This document shows, in pieces, positions 47,208 through 60,104 of a DNA stretch of 64,000 nucleotides. The position numbers were made by a program, and so were the translations under genes. Source of the DNA: Calonectria ilicicola (Eukaryota; Ascomycota; Sordariomycetes; Hypocreales; Nectriaceae); assembly GCA_020809705.1 (NCBI GenBank), contig CP085833.1, positions 3,472,001 through 3,536,000 on the forward strand. The letters run 5' to 3'. Numbering within the stretch: position 1 is the stretch's first letter; the number at the start of each line of letters is the position of its first letter. Below the pieces are notes generated by a model, which was not told the origin of the DNA, searched no databases, and worked only from the letters and a program-made list of their open reading frames with translations.

Positions 47208-48099
47208 ATGGACGTCTGCACTCTTGTGTGAGGGGGCAGGTGTTCATCTGGCCTTTCGTTTGTCAAACACAATTTTGTCTTGTGTATCTTGAGCGCGCAT
47301 GGCATGTTATCTGAGGGAGCAGCGGCGTTGGATGCAAATTTCCAACCATAATCACGGCTGAACATTGAAAGGACATGGAGATGCAAAAGGTTTTACGATT
47401 CTTTGGTTATAGACAGGTTAACGCCCGTGCTTCCTGTCAGGTGTTTCTTGGGTGTTATTTGTGTGTTGTGTTTTTTTTTTTTTGGTTCTCGACTCCACCA
47501 GCTAACCATCATCACTCGAGACGAGTCCGAGCGGGCACAACTGAGAGTGGTGGGCCAGGATCCTGACACAGCAAGCAGAGACGTTTTATGTTTGCTTGGT
47601 TGGATCCAGGCTTTGGAATGGACAGATGGGAGTTTTTGACGCTCGAATTTTCTGATTCTCAAAACCCCATAGATGGAAAAAGTGGCGACTACACGTTGTA
47701 ATTTTAACGGCTTATGACGACTTATTCCCCCCCAAAATACAAAAAGAGCAAAATGAAATTCAAAGAAAAAAGGGGACTGGTAACTTATGACAAGAAGGAT
47801 TGGTGACTGAAGCGGTTTGGTGTATATACGAATTAGGATGGGAATACCAAATGCAATTTTCTGCTAAAACTGATCAAATCGTGCGTGTCCTGAAAGAAAG
47901 GAAGACTTTTCTCCGCTCAAAAACTATATGCCATGACAAGAGGTATCTTCGCTCTTCCCAAGTGCTACCAATATCTTCAACTCATATGGCATAAACCCCC
48001 AAACGCCGTCCCAATTTTTGGTTCCCGTTGCACCGATTGCCTCCGTATGTTCGTTCATGCATGACTTTTTTTCTTGACCTTGTGAGACTAGACATTTAT
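47208..48099. other. Convergent intergenic region, VAC7 and DIM1
   Basis: A T13 run lies near 47470. The right half is AT-rich. No gene is supported. Confidence 0.55.
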
Positions 48100-49840
<1,741 letters not shown>

Positions 49841-52630
49841 ATGTCGACCCGACGCGATTTCCTTAACCAGCCAGCGCCGGAGAACTACGTCGCTGGTCTG
49901 GGACGAGGTGCCACCGGTTTCACGACACGATCTGATTTGGGTCCCGCCCGAGACGGTCCCAGCGAAGAACAGATAAAGGAGGCGCTTGCGAAGCGCGCCG
50001 CGCAACTTGGCTTAGCCCCCGACGGAAAGAAAGGGAAGGAGAAGGAGGACGACGGTGGCGATGATGACGAGCGATACCAAGACCCCGACAACGAGGTTGG
50101 ACTGTTTGCTGGTGGTGTTTACGACAAGGATGATGAGGAGGCCGACAAGATCTGGGAATGGGTCGACGAGCGCATGGACCGACGAAAGAGGCAGCGCGAA
50201 GCACGCGAACAGTCCGAACGAGAAGAGTACGAGCGCAACAACCCAAAGATCCAGCAGCAGTTTTCGGACTTGAAGCGCGCGCTGTCAACCGTCACCGACG
50301 ACGAGTGGGCGAACCTACCCGAGGTGGGAGATTTGACCGGCAAAAACCGCCGTAGCAAGCAGGCATTGCGACAAAGGTTCTACGCCGTGCCAGATAGCGT
50401 ATTGGCAGCTGCAAGAGATTCGACCGAGTTGGGCACAACTGTGATGGACGATGGAGCCACGTCGAGCGCTGGCGGAGATGCTGCCGACGGAGCCATGACA
50501 AACTTTGCCAAGATTGGTGCTGCACGAGACAAGGTGCTCAAGTCCAGGCTGGAACAAGCTTCACAGGGAACTGAATCTACCGTGGGAGGCACCTCAACAA
50601 GCATCGATACCCAAGGTTACCTCACGAGCCTTGACAAGATGCAGTTGAACGAAGCGCAAGCTCAGGTTGGAGATATCAACCGAGTACGAGAGTTGCTGCA
50701 ATCTGTTGTCAAGACTAACCCCAACAATGCGCTGGGTTGGATTGCTGCTGCTCGACTCGAAGAACTTGCTGGAAAGATTGTATCTGCACGAAAGACGATT
50801 GACCAGGGTTGCGCTAGATGTCCCAAGAGCGAAGATGCCTGGCTGGAAAACATTCGACTTAACCACGACTCCCAAAATGCTAAAGTTATTGCACGCAGGG
50901 CCATCGAGGCCAACAACCGATCAGTCAGACTGTGGGTAGAAGCCATGAGACTGGAAACCCTACCTAGTAACAAGAAGCGAGTTATTCGGCAGGCCTTGGA
51001 TCACATCCCTGAATCTGAGGCCCTGTGGAAGGAAGCCGTCAATTTGGAAGAGAGCCCTGAGGATGCAAAGTTGCTTCTGGCCAAGGCTACGGATCTTATT
51101 CCCCTGTCGGTCGACTTGTGGCTGGCTCTGGCTCGACTGGAGACCCCGGAGAACGCTCAAAAGGTTCTAAACAAGGCTCGAAAAGCCATTCCCACATCAC
51201 ACGAAATCTGGATTGCAGCAGCACGACTACAGGAACAGCTTGGCCAAGGAAACAAGGTCAATGTCATGAAGCGAGCTGTTCAGGTTCTTGTCAAAGAGTC
51301 TGCCATGCCCAAGCGAGAGGAGTGGATCACCGAAGCAGAGCGTTGCGAGGATGAGGGTGCTGTTATCACATGCGAGAACATTATTCGAGAAACTCTTGGC
51401 TGGAGCTTGGACGAGGATGATGACCGCAAGGACACCTGGATGGAGGATGCAAGGGCCAGTATCAACAGGGGCATGTATGCAACGGCGAGGGCCATCTATG
51501 CTTATGCTCTCAGAGTGTTCGTCAACAGCAAGACCATGTGGATGGCAGCAGCAGACTTGGAGAGGAACCACGGAACCCGAGAATCCTTATGGCAGGTGCT
51601 GGAGAAAGCCGTCGAGGCTTGCCCCAAGAGCGAGGACCTGTGGATGATGTTAGCAAAGGAGAAGTGGCAAGCTGGCGAGGTGGATAATGCCCGACTCGTT
51701 CTTAAGCGTGCCTTCAACCAGAACCCTAACAACGAAGACATTTGGCTTGCGGCTGTCAAACTGGAATCAGAGAATGGCAACGAAGACCAGGCTCGAAAAC
51801 TGCTTGAGATTGCCCGTGAGCAAGCTCCCACAGACCGTGTGTGGATGAAGAGTGTTGTGTTCGAGAGAGTGCTAGGCAATACCGAGGCCGCCCTCGATCT
51901 CACACTGCAGGCACTGCAGCTTTTCCCCGCGGCAGCAAAGCTCTGGATGCTCAAGGGACAAATCTACGAGGATATGGGCAAGACTGGCCAGGCAAGAGAA
52001 GCCTTTGCTACAGGTGTCAAGGCCGTTCCAAAGTCGGTATCATTATGGCTATTATATGCTCGATTGGAGGAGAAACTTGGTCTCACTGTCAAGGCTCGTT
52101 CTGTGCTGGATCGAGCCCGCTTAGCGGTGCCCAAGAATGCACAACTGTGGTGTGAATCCGTCCGTCTTGAGCGCCGAGCCGGCAATGTTGCTCAGGCCAA
52201 GTCGATGATGGCTAAAGCACAGCAAGAGGTGCCCAAGAGCGGTCTACTATGGGTCGAGCAGATTTGGCACCTGGAACCACGCACGCAACGCAAGCCGCGC
52301 AGTCTGGAGGCTATCAAGAAAGTGGACAACGACCCTGTATTGTTTGTGGCCGTGGCACGCATCTTCTGGGGAGACCGCAAGCTCGAGAAGGCCCAAAACT
52401 GGTTCGAGAAGGCTCTCGTGCTGGATAGCGACCGCGGCGACAGCTGGGCGTGGTACTACAAGTTCCTGCTTCAGCACGGCACCGAGGAGAAGCGCGCCGA
52501 CGTAATTACCAAGTGCGTGCTCAACGAGCCTCGACACGGCGAAGTGTGGCAGGCTATTGCTAAGAAGCCGGAGAACGCACGGAAGAGTTGCGAGGAGATT
52601 TTGAAGATGGTGGCGGAGGAGCTGGAATAA
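49841..52630 (+). CDS. PRP6: Pre-mRNA splicing factor Prp6/Prp1 (U5 snRNP)
   Basis: Prp6 bridges U5 to U4/U6 in the tri-snRNP before spliceosome activation. It is one exon of 929 aa, close to yeast Prp6 (899) and the human 941-residue protein. The N-terminal PRP1_N domain is clear: FLNQPAPENYVAGLGRGATGFTTRSDLGPAR, then the acidic GVYDKDDEEADKIWEWVDERMDRRRKQR-like block and an IQQQFSDLKRALSTVTDDEWANLPEVGDLT segment. From about residue 280 to the end there is an array of HAT/TPR-like helical repeats (many A.L....W...ARLE units). The ending includes DSWAWYYKFLLQHGTEEK and GEVWQAIAKK. All expected blocks are present. Confidence 0.97.
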   Translation: MSTRRDFLNQPAPENYVAGLGRGATGFTTRSDLGPARDGPSEEQIKEALAKRAAQLGLAPDGKKGKEKEDDGGDDDERYQDPDNEVGLFAGGVYDKDDEEADKIWEWVDERMDRRKRQREAREQSEREEYERNNPKIQQQFSDLKRALSTVTDDEWANLPEVGDLTGKNRRSKQALRQRFYAVPDSVLAAARDSTELGTTVMDDGATSSAGGDAADGAMTNFAKIGAARDKVLKSRLEQASQGTESTVGGTSTSIDTQGYLTSLDKMQLNEAQAQVGDINRVRELLQSVVKTNPNNALGWIAAARLEELAGKIVSARKTIDQGCARCPKSEDAWLENIRLNHDSQNAKVIARRAIEANNRSVRLWVEAMRLETLPSNKKRVIRQALDHIPESEALWKEAVNLEESPEDAKLLLAKATDLIPLSVDLWLALARLETPENAQKVLNKARKAIPTSHEIWIAAARLQEQLGQGNKVNVMKRAVQVLVKESAMPKREEWITEAERCEDEGAVITCENIIRETLGWSLDEDDDRKDTWMEDARASINRGMYATARAIYAYALRVFVNSKTMWMAAADLERNHGTRESLWQVLEKAVEACPKSEDLWMMLAKEKWQAGEVDNARLVLKRAFNQNPNNEDIWLAAVKLESENGNEDQARKLLEIAREQAPTDRVWMKSVVFERVLGNTEAALDLTLQALQLFPAAAKLWMLKGQIYEDMGKTGQAREAFATGVKAVPKSVSLWLLYARLEEKLGLTVKARSVLDRARLAVPKNAQLWCESVRLERRAGNVAQAKSMMAKAQQEVPKSGLLWVEQIWHLEPRTQRKPRSLEAIKKVDNDPVLFVAVARIFWGDRKLEKAQNWFEKALVLDSDRGDSWAWYYKFLLQHGTEEKRADVITKCVLNEPRHGEVWQAIAKKPENARKSCEEILKMVAEELE

Positions 52631-53005
52631 ACTTGTCATAGAAAAGAAGGAAAGTGTAATATGGTGTGGGATATCATCATTGTATTGGTCAGGGTGTGGA
52701 ACTGGGATTGCAAAGTCGCTTAGTGGACATGATGGAGTTTAAGAGGTTGAGCCGGAAACCCTTTGTGCCGGTTTAGATATTGGAAACGCAAAAGAACATG
52801 ATTGAATTGCAGCATTTCTGTTGCGCAGCAGATATTGGACCACCCATATAGGTGCATTGAATGCCTTGTAAAGTGTCATTAATTATTCATCGCGGATGTA
52901 GATACACAAGCCAATCTGGGTGCTCGAGGGCAACCGGCCCGTTCTGGATCCATCCATTTCATCAAACAAACGAGAATGCTTCAGTTGACCCAGCAGTCAT
53001 TGCCT
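52631..53005. other. Convergent intergenic region (375 bp)
   Basis: This holds the 3' flanks of PRP6 and the small LEA-like gene. I see nothing else in it. Confidence 0.6.
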
Positions 53006-53573
53006 TTACTTGCTACCACGAAACCAGCTCATGATACCGCCCTTGGCCTGGGCTGCGCCTTCCTCGACTTTGTTGTCGAATGTGTTAACGGCCTTGAGCG
53101 CCTCGGCTTTGGCATCCTTGACGTATGCCTCAGCGTTGCTCTTGGCTATCGAGGCCTGCCTGTCGGCTTCCGCGACCTGCGGGGAAGGTTGTAAGCCAAT
53201 TGTGCTTGGGTAGAGCGCGAACAGCCCACGGGTCTCTTGGGGGCTGAGGGGTACTCACAGCGCTATCAATCTTTGCGCCAACCTTCTCGCCATAGCCTCT
53301 CAGGTCCTTTTCAACGTTGGTCTGAGAAAAGCCAGGAAGATGACTCTTGACACTGGCAGCGGCTCGGTGGGCGTCGCCTGTAGTAGAAGCTGGGCATTAG
53401 CGATGCGAAGTTCGAGAGGCGCATTGCGGCCATGAACAAAAAACGTCTTGGTCATGCTCACTTTCAAACTTATTCTCGGCGGCCTTAGCATCGCCACCAG
53501 ACTGGTAAAGGTAGTAACCGATACCTGATGCGGCGCCAACGCCCAGGACGAGAGGAAGACGGGATTTGGACAT
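53006..53573 (-). CDS. Small membrane-anchored LEA-like protein ('calcofluor white hypersensitive' family)
   Basis: Minus-strand exons are 53573-53462, 53377-53259 and 53176-53006, all GT-AG and in phase, 133 aa. The N-terminus has one hydrophobic stretch (LPLVLGVGAASGIGYYLYQ, about residues 6-24). The rest is Ala/Lys/Glu-rich amphipathic helix: KFESDAHRAAASVKSHLP, LRGYGEKVGAKIDSA, VAEADRQASIAKSNAEAYVKDAKAEALKAVNTFDNKVEEGAAQAKGG, ending in IMSWFRGSK. From memory this matches a conserved filamentous-fungal family carrying the name 'calcofluor white hypersensitive protein', which suggests a cell-wall phenotype; molecular function is unknown. LEA-like repeats may coat membranes. Confidence 0.85.
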
Positions 53574-55695
53574 TGTGAGTGAGTTGAGACGGTTGAAAGC
53601 GTGAAGAAAGTAAGAAAGAAAGAAAATCGAGCAGTGGAAAGTGGACAGTGAACAGTAGATAGTTGAGGGGAAGATGGTGGATGTGACAATGTGATGTGAC
53701 GAGATCAGGTCGACAGGCAAGAGTACCAGCCGGTATTTATCATGTGGTGCGAATGGGTTGTACCAGGCGGGTATGGCCGGATGTCCTTGATGCATCCATT
53801 ACCTGAGACGTACCTTCCATGCGCTGGAGAGGGCGACATGGGTCGATGAGGAGAAAGCGCGTGGTGGTTAGCCAGCTCCTGGCGGCCCCTTGTTTCCCGC
53901 AGCGCTGTCCATGTGCGCCGCGTATTATCTTCAACATCCAATACTTTGTGTCATGTCATGATGATGGTTGGTTGGTTGGCGGGCGCCGTAAAAATGCATG
54001 ACGTAGTGTGGCCCGAGTAGTGGGACCTCTCTCTTACTAAGACCCGGCTCTCTATCCATTCATCATGGTTAGCCTCGATGAAGACGGGAGCGAAATGGGC
54101 CGCGGGTACGGTTTCGGGTCCTGTAGAGGTGCCCTAACTAACCGGGTGCCTGGATTTGCCTGTCCGCTTCAGTGGCTGTCGAATAGCCCGGTTGAATGCT
54201 CGCAGGTGCGTTTTCGGGATGTCGTGACATGATGCCCCCCTTGTTCGCAAGCTCTCATATTAGGCTGTAAGCTGGACTTAATGCCCAGGCCTGCGGAGAA
54301 AATACGTGGCACAGGATTCAAGTTTCTTTCCAAAGGCAGCTATGAGGGAAATTATAATAAAATAAATGATGCTTGGATATCAACAAATAAATAACCCCAA
54401 AAGTGTACTATTTAGTTCAATACTGGGTTGTTTCTTGGTTTGCACACAAGTAAGTGACCTTCTTGTTTACTTCCTAGATTTATTGTGGTTTGCCCCTCCG
54501 ATAATCTGCGGTGGAAGTGCGAACGACAAACCCTGGTTAACGCATGGGGGAATTAACCTCTAGATTTATATATGAAGAGATGATGATGGAAGTTTATCTA
54601 TCATACAATACATACCCTGTCAATGATCATCTCTCTGATACACAGCCATACAATATGCAAGTCAACTTGCAACTCATTTAGGTATTAGAGTAACCCCGTG
54701 CATGGTTAATCTCCGATCTCCCGATCAAGCCATCCCACCAGGAGCAAATTTAGCACGGGTCATCTCAAGGATGTCCAGCTCAACCACGATTGCAATTGTC
54801 GAATAATTGTCATCTTCATTTACTTGGTAGCTCAGTTGTGGGGGCGATGATCAGCTAGCGCAACTCTCTACCCTTGGCTCCCGCGAACCCATGAGTGGTC
54901 CCCGCCACTTTCGTAGTCTAAGATGGAATTGACCCCCGTATTACATCATTGACCTCAATTCTATCTTCTTGTAAATTCCTCCCCCATGCACCTTGAGCTC
55001 TAACAACGCTAGCTTCCCCGGCCTGACGCAATAGATGGTCGGGGAAAGATGTGGAAGCAAAAATCAGTGACGGCTAGAGCCCTTGTCCCGTCAACAGAGT
55101 CACACGAAGAGCTACGCATGCGTGCTGTCGCATGGAACGAACAGCGCCTGCAGCAGTGCCCCAATGCGCATGCGGAAGAATGCCTTAATTAGCAGTGAGC
55201 ATGAGCGGGAGGGGTGAGGTGAGCCGCTAAGAAACCCCCTATGAAACAGCGGAGCTGGACAACCGCTGCGCTGGAAGCAGCCAGCCTCATCGGGCTTGAT
55301 GCTGGTGTGTCCCGCTAAGTGTCAATCGCCAGCTGTACCTGCAAGGTAGTGGCGCCTCCCCATCCCATGTTCCAACTTTCTCCAACTTTCTCTTTCGCTG
55401 CTTGGTCTTTCGTGTTGGCATCCGCTTCCAAGTCATCGTTTCATCCGATTCGGATTGACGCTGTTATTTCGCTTCTTCTAACATCGTTTGTCTAAAAAAA
55501 CCCACACTCCTTGCTTGTCCCCAGTCGCATTTTCGCGCTAGTCCAAGCTCTGGGCTGCCTCTCCATGACGCGCCCTTGAACCTGTGAGACGTCTCGACCT
55601 CGTACAGACCTTGGTCTCTTGGTGGATGGAGTGCTAGCCATAGTCGAATCAAGGCGTACCTGGACGAGGGCCTATTCCCCGAGGGCGAAGTAGCC
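53574..55695. other. 2.1-kb divergent intergenic region
   Basis: This separates the small LEA-like gene (minus) and the dysferlin-domain gene (plus). Its middle (54300-54700) is AT-rich. Between 54695 and 54759 two 7-base arms, CCCGTGC and GCACGGG, are about 65 bp apart, but no tRNA A or B box fits. A TGTACCT copy lies at 55334-55340. Confidence 0.5.
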
Positions 55696-57185
55696 ATGTT
55701 GAGAGTCGCAAGCTCTCGCAGGGCCGCGGGGCTCAGGCCCACCGACTACGACCACGAAATCTCCCTTGTTGATCACGATGCTGTCAGGACGCCCCCCGAA
55801 GCCACGACTCCCGAACCGATCGATATAGCTAGAAGCAGCACTACATCACGATTACTAGACACAGACGAAGAGAATCAACAGCAGGGGGTTCAGCCACAGC
55901 AGGACCAAGGACAGGAGGCTCGACCGCAAAAACATCAGCCATCGTCCAAGAAGGACCAGACCACCAAGGATGAGAGTAGTACTTCACCTGCAAAGCTACC
56001 CGCGCGGGATGAAGATGGGCAGCCAAGCTCTCCCCCAGGGCCTATAATATCTATTCGACGTATGAAGTTCTCCCTCCCTTTTTGTTTTTGTCGATTCATA
56101 TCCCTGATTTGAATAGAACCCACTATGCCAGATATCTCAAATGGGAACGGTGCCCAAGTCAAATCAAGGAAGAGCCTTGACGAGCGAGAGTCGGCTATTG
56201 ATATTCTTTACGAGAATGAAAGAGGTGGGTTTTTGTGTGGAATCGGTCTCTTTTCTAGTCAGGCTCTTGGAGGCTTAGATCCTCCTGCTTGGAGTAAGTA
56301 ATGACATACAATATGATCATTGGGAACATACACTGATTCAACGCAGCCAATGAATTTCACAATTGTTCCCCAACAAATATTCGCACCGCGCAGGTTCCTG
56401 ATCCTTCGTGGGAGTGGGCTTGGCCAGAATGGCGAATAAATCACCAGGAAGGTGTCGATGCAGATGGCTGGGAATATGCCTTTGCATTTTCGAAGAAATT
56501 CTCGTGGCACCGTGCCAGGTGGTGGAATTCGTTTGTCAGAAGACGTGCTTGGATTCGAAAGAGAGTCAAGAAGCGCCCCGAAGACATTTCGGCTGACCCG
56601 CATATGCTTAATACCGATTATTTTACAGTCCGTCCCGCTGCAGATCGGATGCATCGCTCTCGGGACAGCGTTGCGAGCAGCCGACACGCTAGTAGGACGA
56701 GTTTCAGTCAACTTACGGCAGCAGAAGAAACGAATGACCTTCCAGATGTCGAATATATCGAAGACCTTATGACGATACTGCGTCGGTCGAGGGTAGATCG
56801 AGAGAAGCTAGAAGCGGTTGAGAGTTACCTGGAACATGGTTTAGATCTCTCAGAGCTGCAAGAGGAGATGCATGAGATCATGTCCATATTTGTCTTTCAA
56901 GCATCCCGGCGAATATTACTCAGTCGTCTTATGCAGATTTACGACGAGACTACGGAGCAGTTGAAGACCAAAGATACCCCAGAACTGAAAGCTCGCTGCG
57001 AAGCCATCAAGGATGCAGTCAAGCATGCCGAGGAAGAAGTTCGCAAATTAGCTTACTGGAGCGATGTCAAGCAAATGACCGACAATGGGGACATCAAAAA
57101 TGCCGTCGATTGCGAGAATGGGTGGAGTGATGAATGGAGAGGACTAGACAAGAGTGGAGGGGCTCACCCCAAGGAGCTAGACTGA
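55696..57185 (+). CDS. Peroxin/dysferlin-domain protein (Mug65/Spo73-like)
   Basis: Exons are 55696-56059, 56117-56293 and 56347-57185 (introns 57 and 53 bp, in phase), 459 aa. The dysferlin (DysF) domain spans about residues 150-260: IDILYENERGGFLCGIGLFSSQALGGLDPPAWTN, then PDPSWEWAWPEWRINHQEGVDADGWEYAFAFSKKFSWHRARWWNSFVRRRAWIRKR. The Trp and Arg pattern is the family hallmark. The first 120 residues are low-complexity, and the C-terminal third is helical (EDLMTILRRSRVDREKLEAVESYLEHG...). Fission-yeast Mug65 and budding-yeast Spo73 act in sporulation/meiosis; Pex30-type relatives sit on ER-peroxisome membranes but have extra TM helices that are absent here. I favour the Mug65/Spo73 group. 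Confidence 0.9.
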
Positions 57186-57710
57186 GAGAGCATGAGAAAA
57201 CGTTGGTCACTCATTCTGGGTTTGTTTTTTTATTGAGTCTTATTCATACCACGGGATCTGGGTTATAAAAGGACGGCATATATATCATGGGAATTGGAGC
57301 GTTTTTTGTGCCTACCAAGACCAGAATGGCTGTATCTGGTAATTGGACACACTGCGCAGCTTGAGTCATCCAGCGAATATGCGCTGGGAAGGAGTTTGTC
57401 GATAGCACTATTTTTTCTTGCACCGTTTTTGCCATATGGATAAATGTATATAATATACTGAAAATTGCTTTTTTCTCTACGAAAATTTCCTTTTTTTTCC
57501 CTTGAGATTCAGTTTGAACATGTAAGTGGTCAACAATGACATTTGGGGTGACCACGTGACAAGCTCTGCCGACGTCGCAGAATACAGGCATGATATCGAT
57601 AACGCTCAAGCTAGTCTTTTTTGCGCATCGCGATCAACCTCCGAGCCTCAGAGCCACCAACGAGGGCTACAGCAATTTCCACAGCCCCGACGATGCATGG
57701 CTTATGACCA
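57186..57710. promoter_or_regulatory. Promoter of the PPR gene
   Basis: This 525-bp spacer follows the dysferlin gene in the same orientation. It contains a CACGTG core at 57553-57558 in a GGTGACCACGTGAC setting, a Cbf1/bHLH-type site, about 155 bp upstream of the ATG. No other feature stands out. Confidence 0.5.
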
Positions 57711-60104
57711 ATGTCCCTGGGAATCAAGTCAATATGGAGGGCTCGGGCACGATGCTCCGCACTCACTGGGCCTTGCCTGATTTCCAGGGACCCGATGCCC
57801 TCCAGGGTCCTGAATCTTCAATTGCCGACCCTCCGTTTTGAGTCAACATCGACACCGAACTCAATGCCATTGGGTGATATCTCATCACCAAATGCGCCTA
57901 TAAATTCCTCGAGTGCGAAATATACACACACAACTCCCCGAGCAAACAGTCCGAGAAGAAGGTTTTCTCGAAGCAGTGACGACCCTCCCGAATCCAAGAA
58001 TCGCCTATTCAAGCGTGCATTCAAGGTCAAGGCGGACCTTGTGGATGAAAGTGACAAAAGGGTCCACTACCCCGTCACTGGACAGCCACGAAAGTATCCG
58101 AATCAATCGGCAACACAAGAAAGTGTCAATGATCACCAAAGAGACGTTAGACGACAAGTTGGACATGGCATTGTATGGGGCTATTTCGGGAAGCAAGCCC
58201 CGGACTGGAAGGATTGCTTCCAACTTATGCGTAAAATGACACCAGAGGAAAGCGAAGGCCCTAAAATGTCTGCTGTAAGGGTCGTCCTACCAAAAACCTG
58301 GACCACCGGCGCCAACAATCTTAACCTCGAATACGTCGATTCTGCTACCGGTGTCCTCCAAAAGCTGCGTGCTTCTGTCGATAAAAATCCGTCGGCTATC
58401 ATTCTTCGTGGAAAGAGTGATATACTGAGCAAAGCAGTTGACGATGTTGTGCGTTTTTGCCCAGAAGCAAAGGTATATGAACTCGGGGATGTTGCAGCCT
58501 CGGATTATAAAACAAAGCAGCTTTGGCCGACCATTGAAACCGCGGCAAATGACGGCGTGTCCCCACCAAAGGATGAGAATGAAAATATTTGGATGCACAA
58601 CGAGAACGAGCCTTTCGAGATCACGGAACCATATGAGAAGATACCCAGGCCTGAGGTGTGGACACATGAGAACTTTGAGACGTATATTACGACGCTTTCT
58701 TATGGTCGAATTCCCGCTCATCTGGCCATCAAATTTTACGGGGAAAGACGAGCAAATGGGAGGAATGTTGATACAGATGGTATCCGAATACGGCTGATTG
58801 TTGAGGCATTTGAAGATGTCAAGGCTCATCCGTTTATCACAGCCCCGGCTTTGAAAATGGCAGTATCTATGATGGCTGACAAGGGTGGTCATCGAGCATC
58901 TGCCAATAAGCTTATTGAGCTGGGCGAGAAGTTGGGCATCCCGATGGATACGGACACTTACAACATCATGCTTGAAGGATATGTGCTCAAACGGGATCTA
59001 GTCTTCTTTTACGGGTTTCTTCGCAAGATGGAAGCACGCTACTTTCAGCCCAACATTAAGACCTGGCTGCTCTTCCTTCAGCTTATTCGAGGAGAGAGCG
59101 AGAAAAAGCAGATCATTGTAACGATGTATGAGCTTGGAATGCTTCATCATCCAGCAACTCGACGGGGCATAGCTAGCGTCATGGCGTCGCTGGATGCTTA
59201 CGCTGCTTTTAGGGCAGGGAGAACACTGGATGGCTTTTTCGCTGACCAGAAGGAGCGCTATGGCAAGGACTGGCTTTCGGTTCCTGCAGTAAACGGCATT
59301 ATTACCGAGCTGCTCCGCTTCCATCGTGATGAGGACCCTCGAGTCAATGACAGCAAACGTCTCGTTGAAATCCAGACTGAGGCCGGGCTCCCTATTGAAA
59401 CGAATACCATCAACATATTTCTCAAGCATGCAGCAATGGCAAGGGACTGGAACACTGCGCTATGGGCCATGTCATTGTTTGAAAAGGCTGGCTGTGAGCC
59501 AAACCAAGACACCTATGCCCATCTGACGAATCTGTCCATCAACACACGGTCACCGCACGCCTTAGGTACAACATACTTTTACGGCGTACTTCACCGCAAA
59601 CTCAAGAAGGCCTCTCGCCAGTTGATCTCCCAAGTCCTACTTCGTCTTCATCGTGACGAATTTTGGAAGCGCTGGGAGTGCCAACCCGGCATCTTCCCCA
59701 AGGAAGTGATAGCCACACTCGAAAGCAGCAAAATCTCCACGCAGAAGGCCATAATGTCCAGGCTTGAGCGCATCATTCTGGACCAGTGGGAGGGCTATGT
59801 CCCCATCAAGCCTCTTGCCCACTCCCTCGAGCTAGCCTATCGATCCAACGACTGTCCTCTTCGGCGACAACTAAAGAACCCGCAACTCGACGAGGATGGG
59901 AAACCCCTGCCTATCCAGGTCCAAGACTTGGTCATCAAGCTCCGTCGCCTGGATGGCGAGCCTGGGAACATCAACGTGAGACTGAAAGGACGGTTCAGTC
60001 CGAAGACGATGATTGAGGGCTGGATTGACGAAGATTCCTTGCCTAACGATCCACCATCAGAGGGAGACCAGGCAAATGTCACCAGGCAGCCCTCCGCGAC
60101 TTAG
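57711..60104 (+). CDS. Pentatricopeptide-repeat protein, probably mitochondrial
   Basis: It is a single exon of 797 aa. The first 45 residues (MSLGIKSIWRARARCSALTGPCLISRDPMPSRVLNLQLPTLRFES) are basic, Ser/Leu-rich and acid-free before the one Asp at residue 27, like a mitochondrial presequence. Degenerate PPR-like helical pairs are visible from about residue 385: TYNIMLEGYVLKRDLVFFYGFLRKMEARYFQPNIKTWLLFLQL, then TNTINIFLKHAAMARDWNTALWAMSLFEKAGCEPNQDTYAHLTNLS (the 'x-C-E/Q-P-N-x2-T-Y' end of a PPR). Fungal PPR proteins act in mitochondrial RNA stability or translation; the specific target is unknown. An internal Met at residue 29 could be an alternative start. Confidence 0.85.
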   Translation: MSLGIKSIWRARARCSALTGPCLISRDPMPSRVLNLQLPTLRFESTSTPNSMPLGDISSPNAPINSSSAKYTHTTPRANSPRRRFSRSSDDPPESKNRLFKRAFKVKADLVDESDKRVHYPVTGQPRKYPNQSATQESVNDHQRDVRRQVGHGIVWGYFGKQAPDWKDCFQLMRKMTPEESEGPKMSAVRVVLPKTWTTGANNLNLEYVDSATGVLQKLRASVDKNPSAIILRGKSDILSKAVDDVVRFCPEAKVYELGDVAASDYKTKQLWPTIETAANDGVSPPKDENENIWMHNENEPFEITEPYEKIPRPEVWTHENFETYITTLSYGRIPAHLAIKFYGERRANGRNVDTDGIRIRLIVEAFEDVKAHPFITAPALKMAVSMMADKGGHRASANKLIELGEKLGIPMDTDTYNIMLEGYVLKRDLVFFYGFLRKMEARYFQPNIKTWLLFLQLIRGESEKKQIIVTMYELGMLHHPATRRGIASVMASLDAYAAFRAGRTLDGFFADQKERYGKDWLSVPAVNGIITELLRFHRDEDPRVNDSKRLVEIQTEAGLPIETNTINIFLKHAAMARDWNTALWAMSLFEKAGCEPNQDTYAHLTNLSINTRSPHALGTTYFYGVLHRKLKKASRQLISQVLLRLHRDEFWKRWECQPGIFPKEVIATLESSKISTQKAIMSRLERIILDQWEGYVPIKPLAHSLELAYRSNDCPLRRQLKNPQLDEDGKPLPIQVQDLVIKLRRLDGEPGNINVRLKGRFSPKTMIEGWIDEDSLPNDPPSEGDQANVTRQPSAT

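Noticed and set aside
54695..54759. tRNA-like pair of 7-base arms (CCCGTGC and GCACGGG) 65 bp apart
   Set aside because: On neither strand is there a GTTCRANYC B box or plausible T arm in the right place, and no A box fits.
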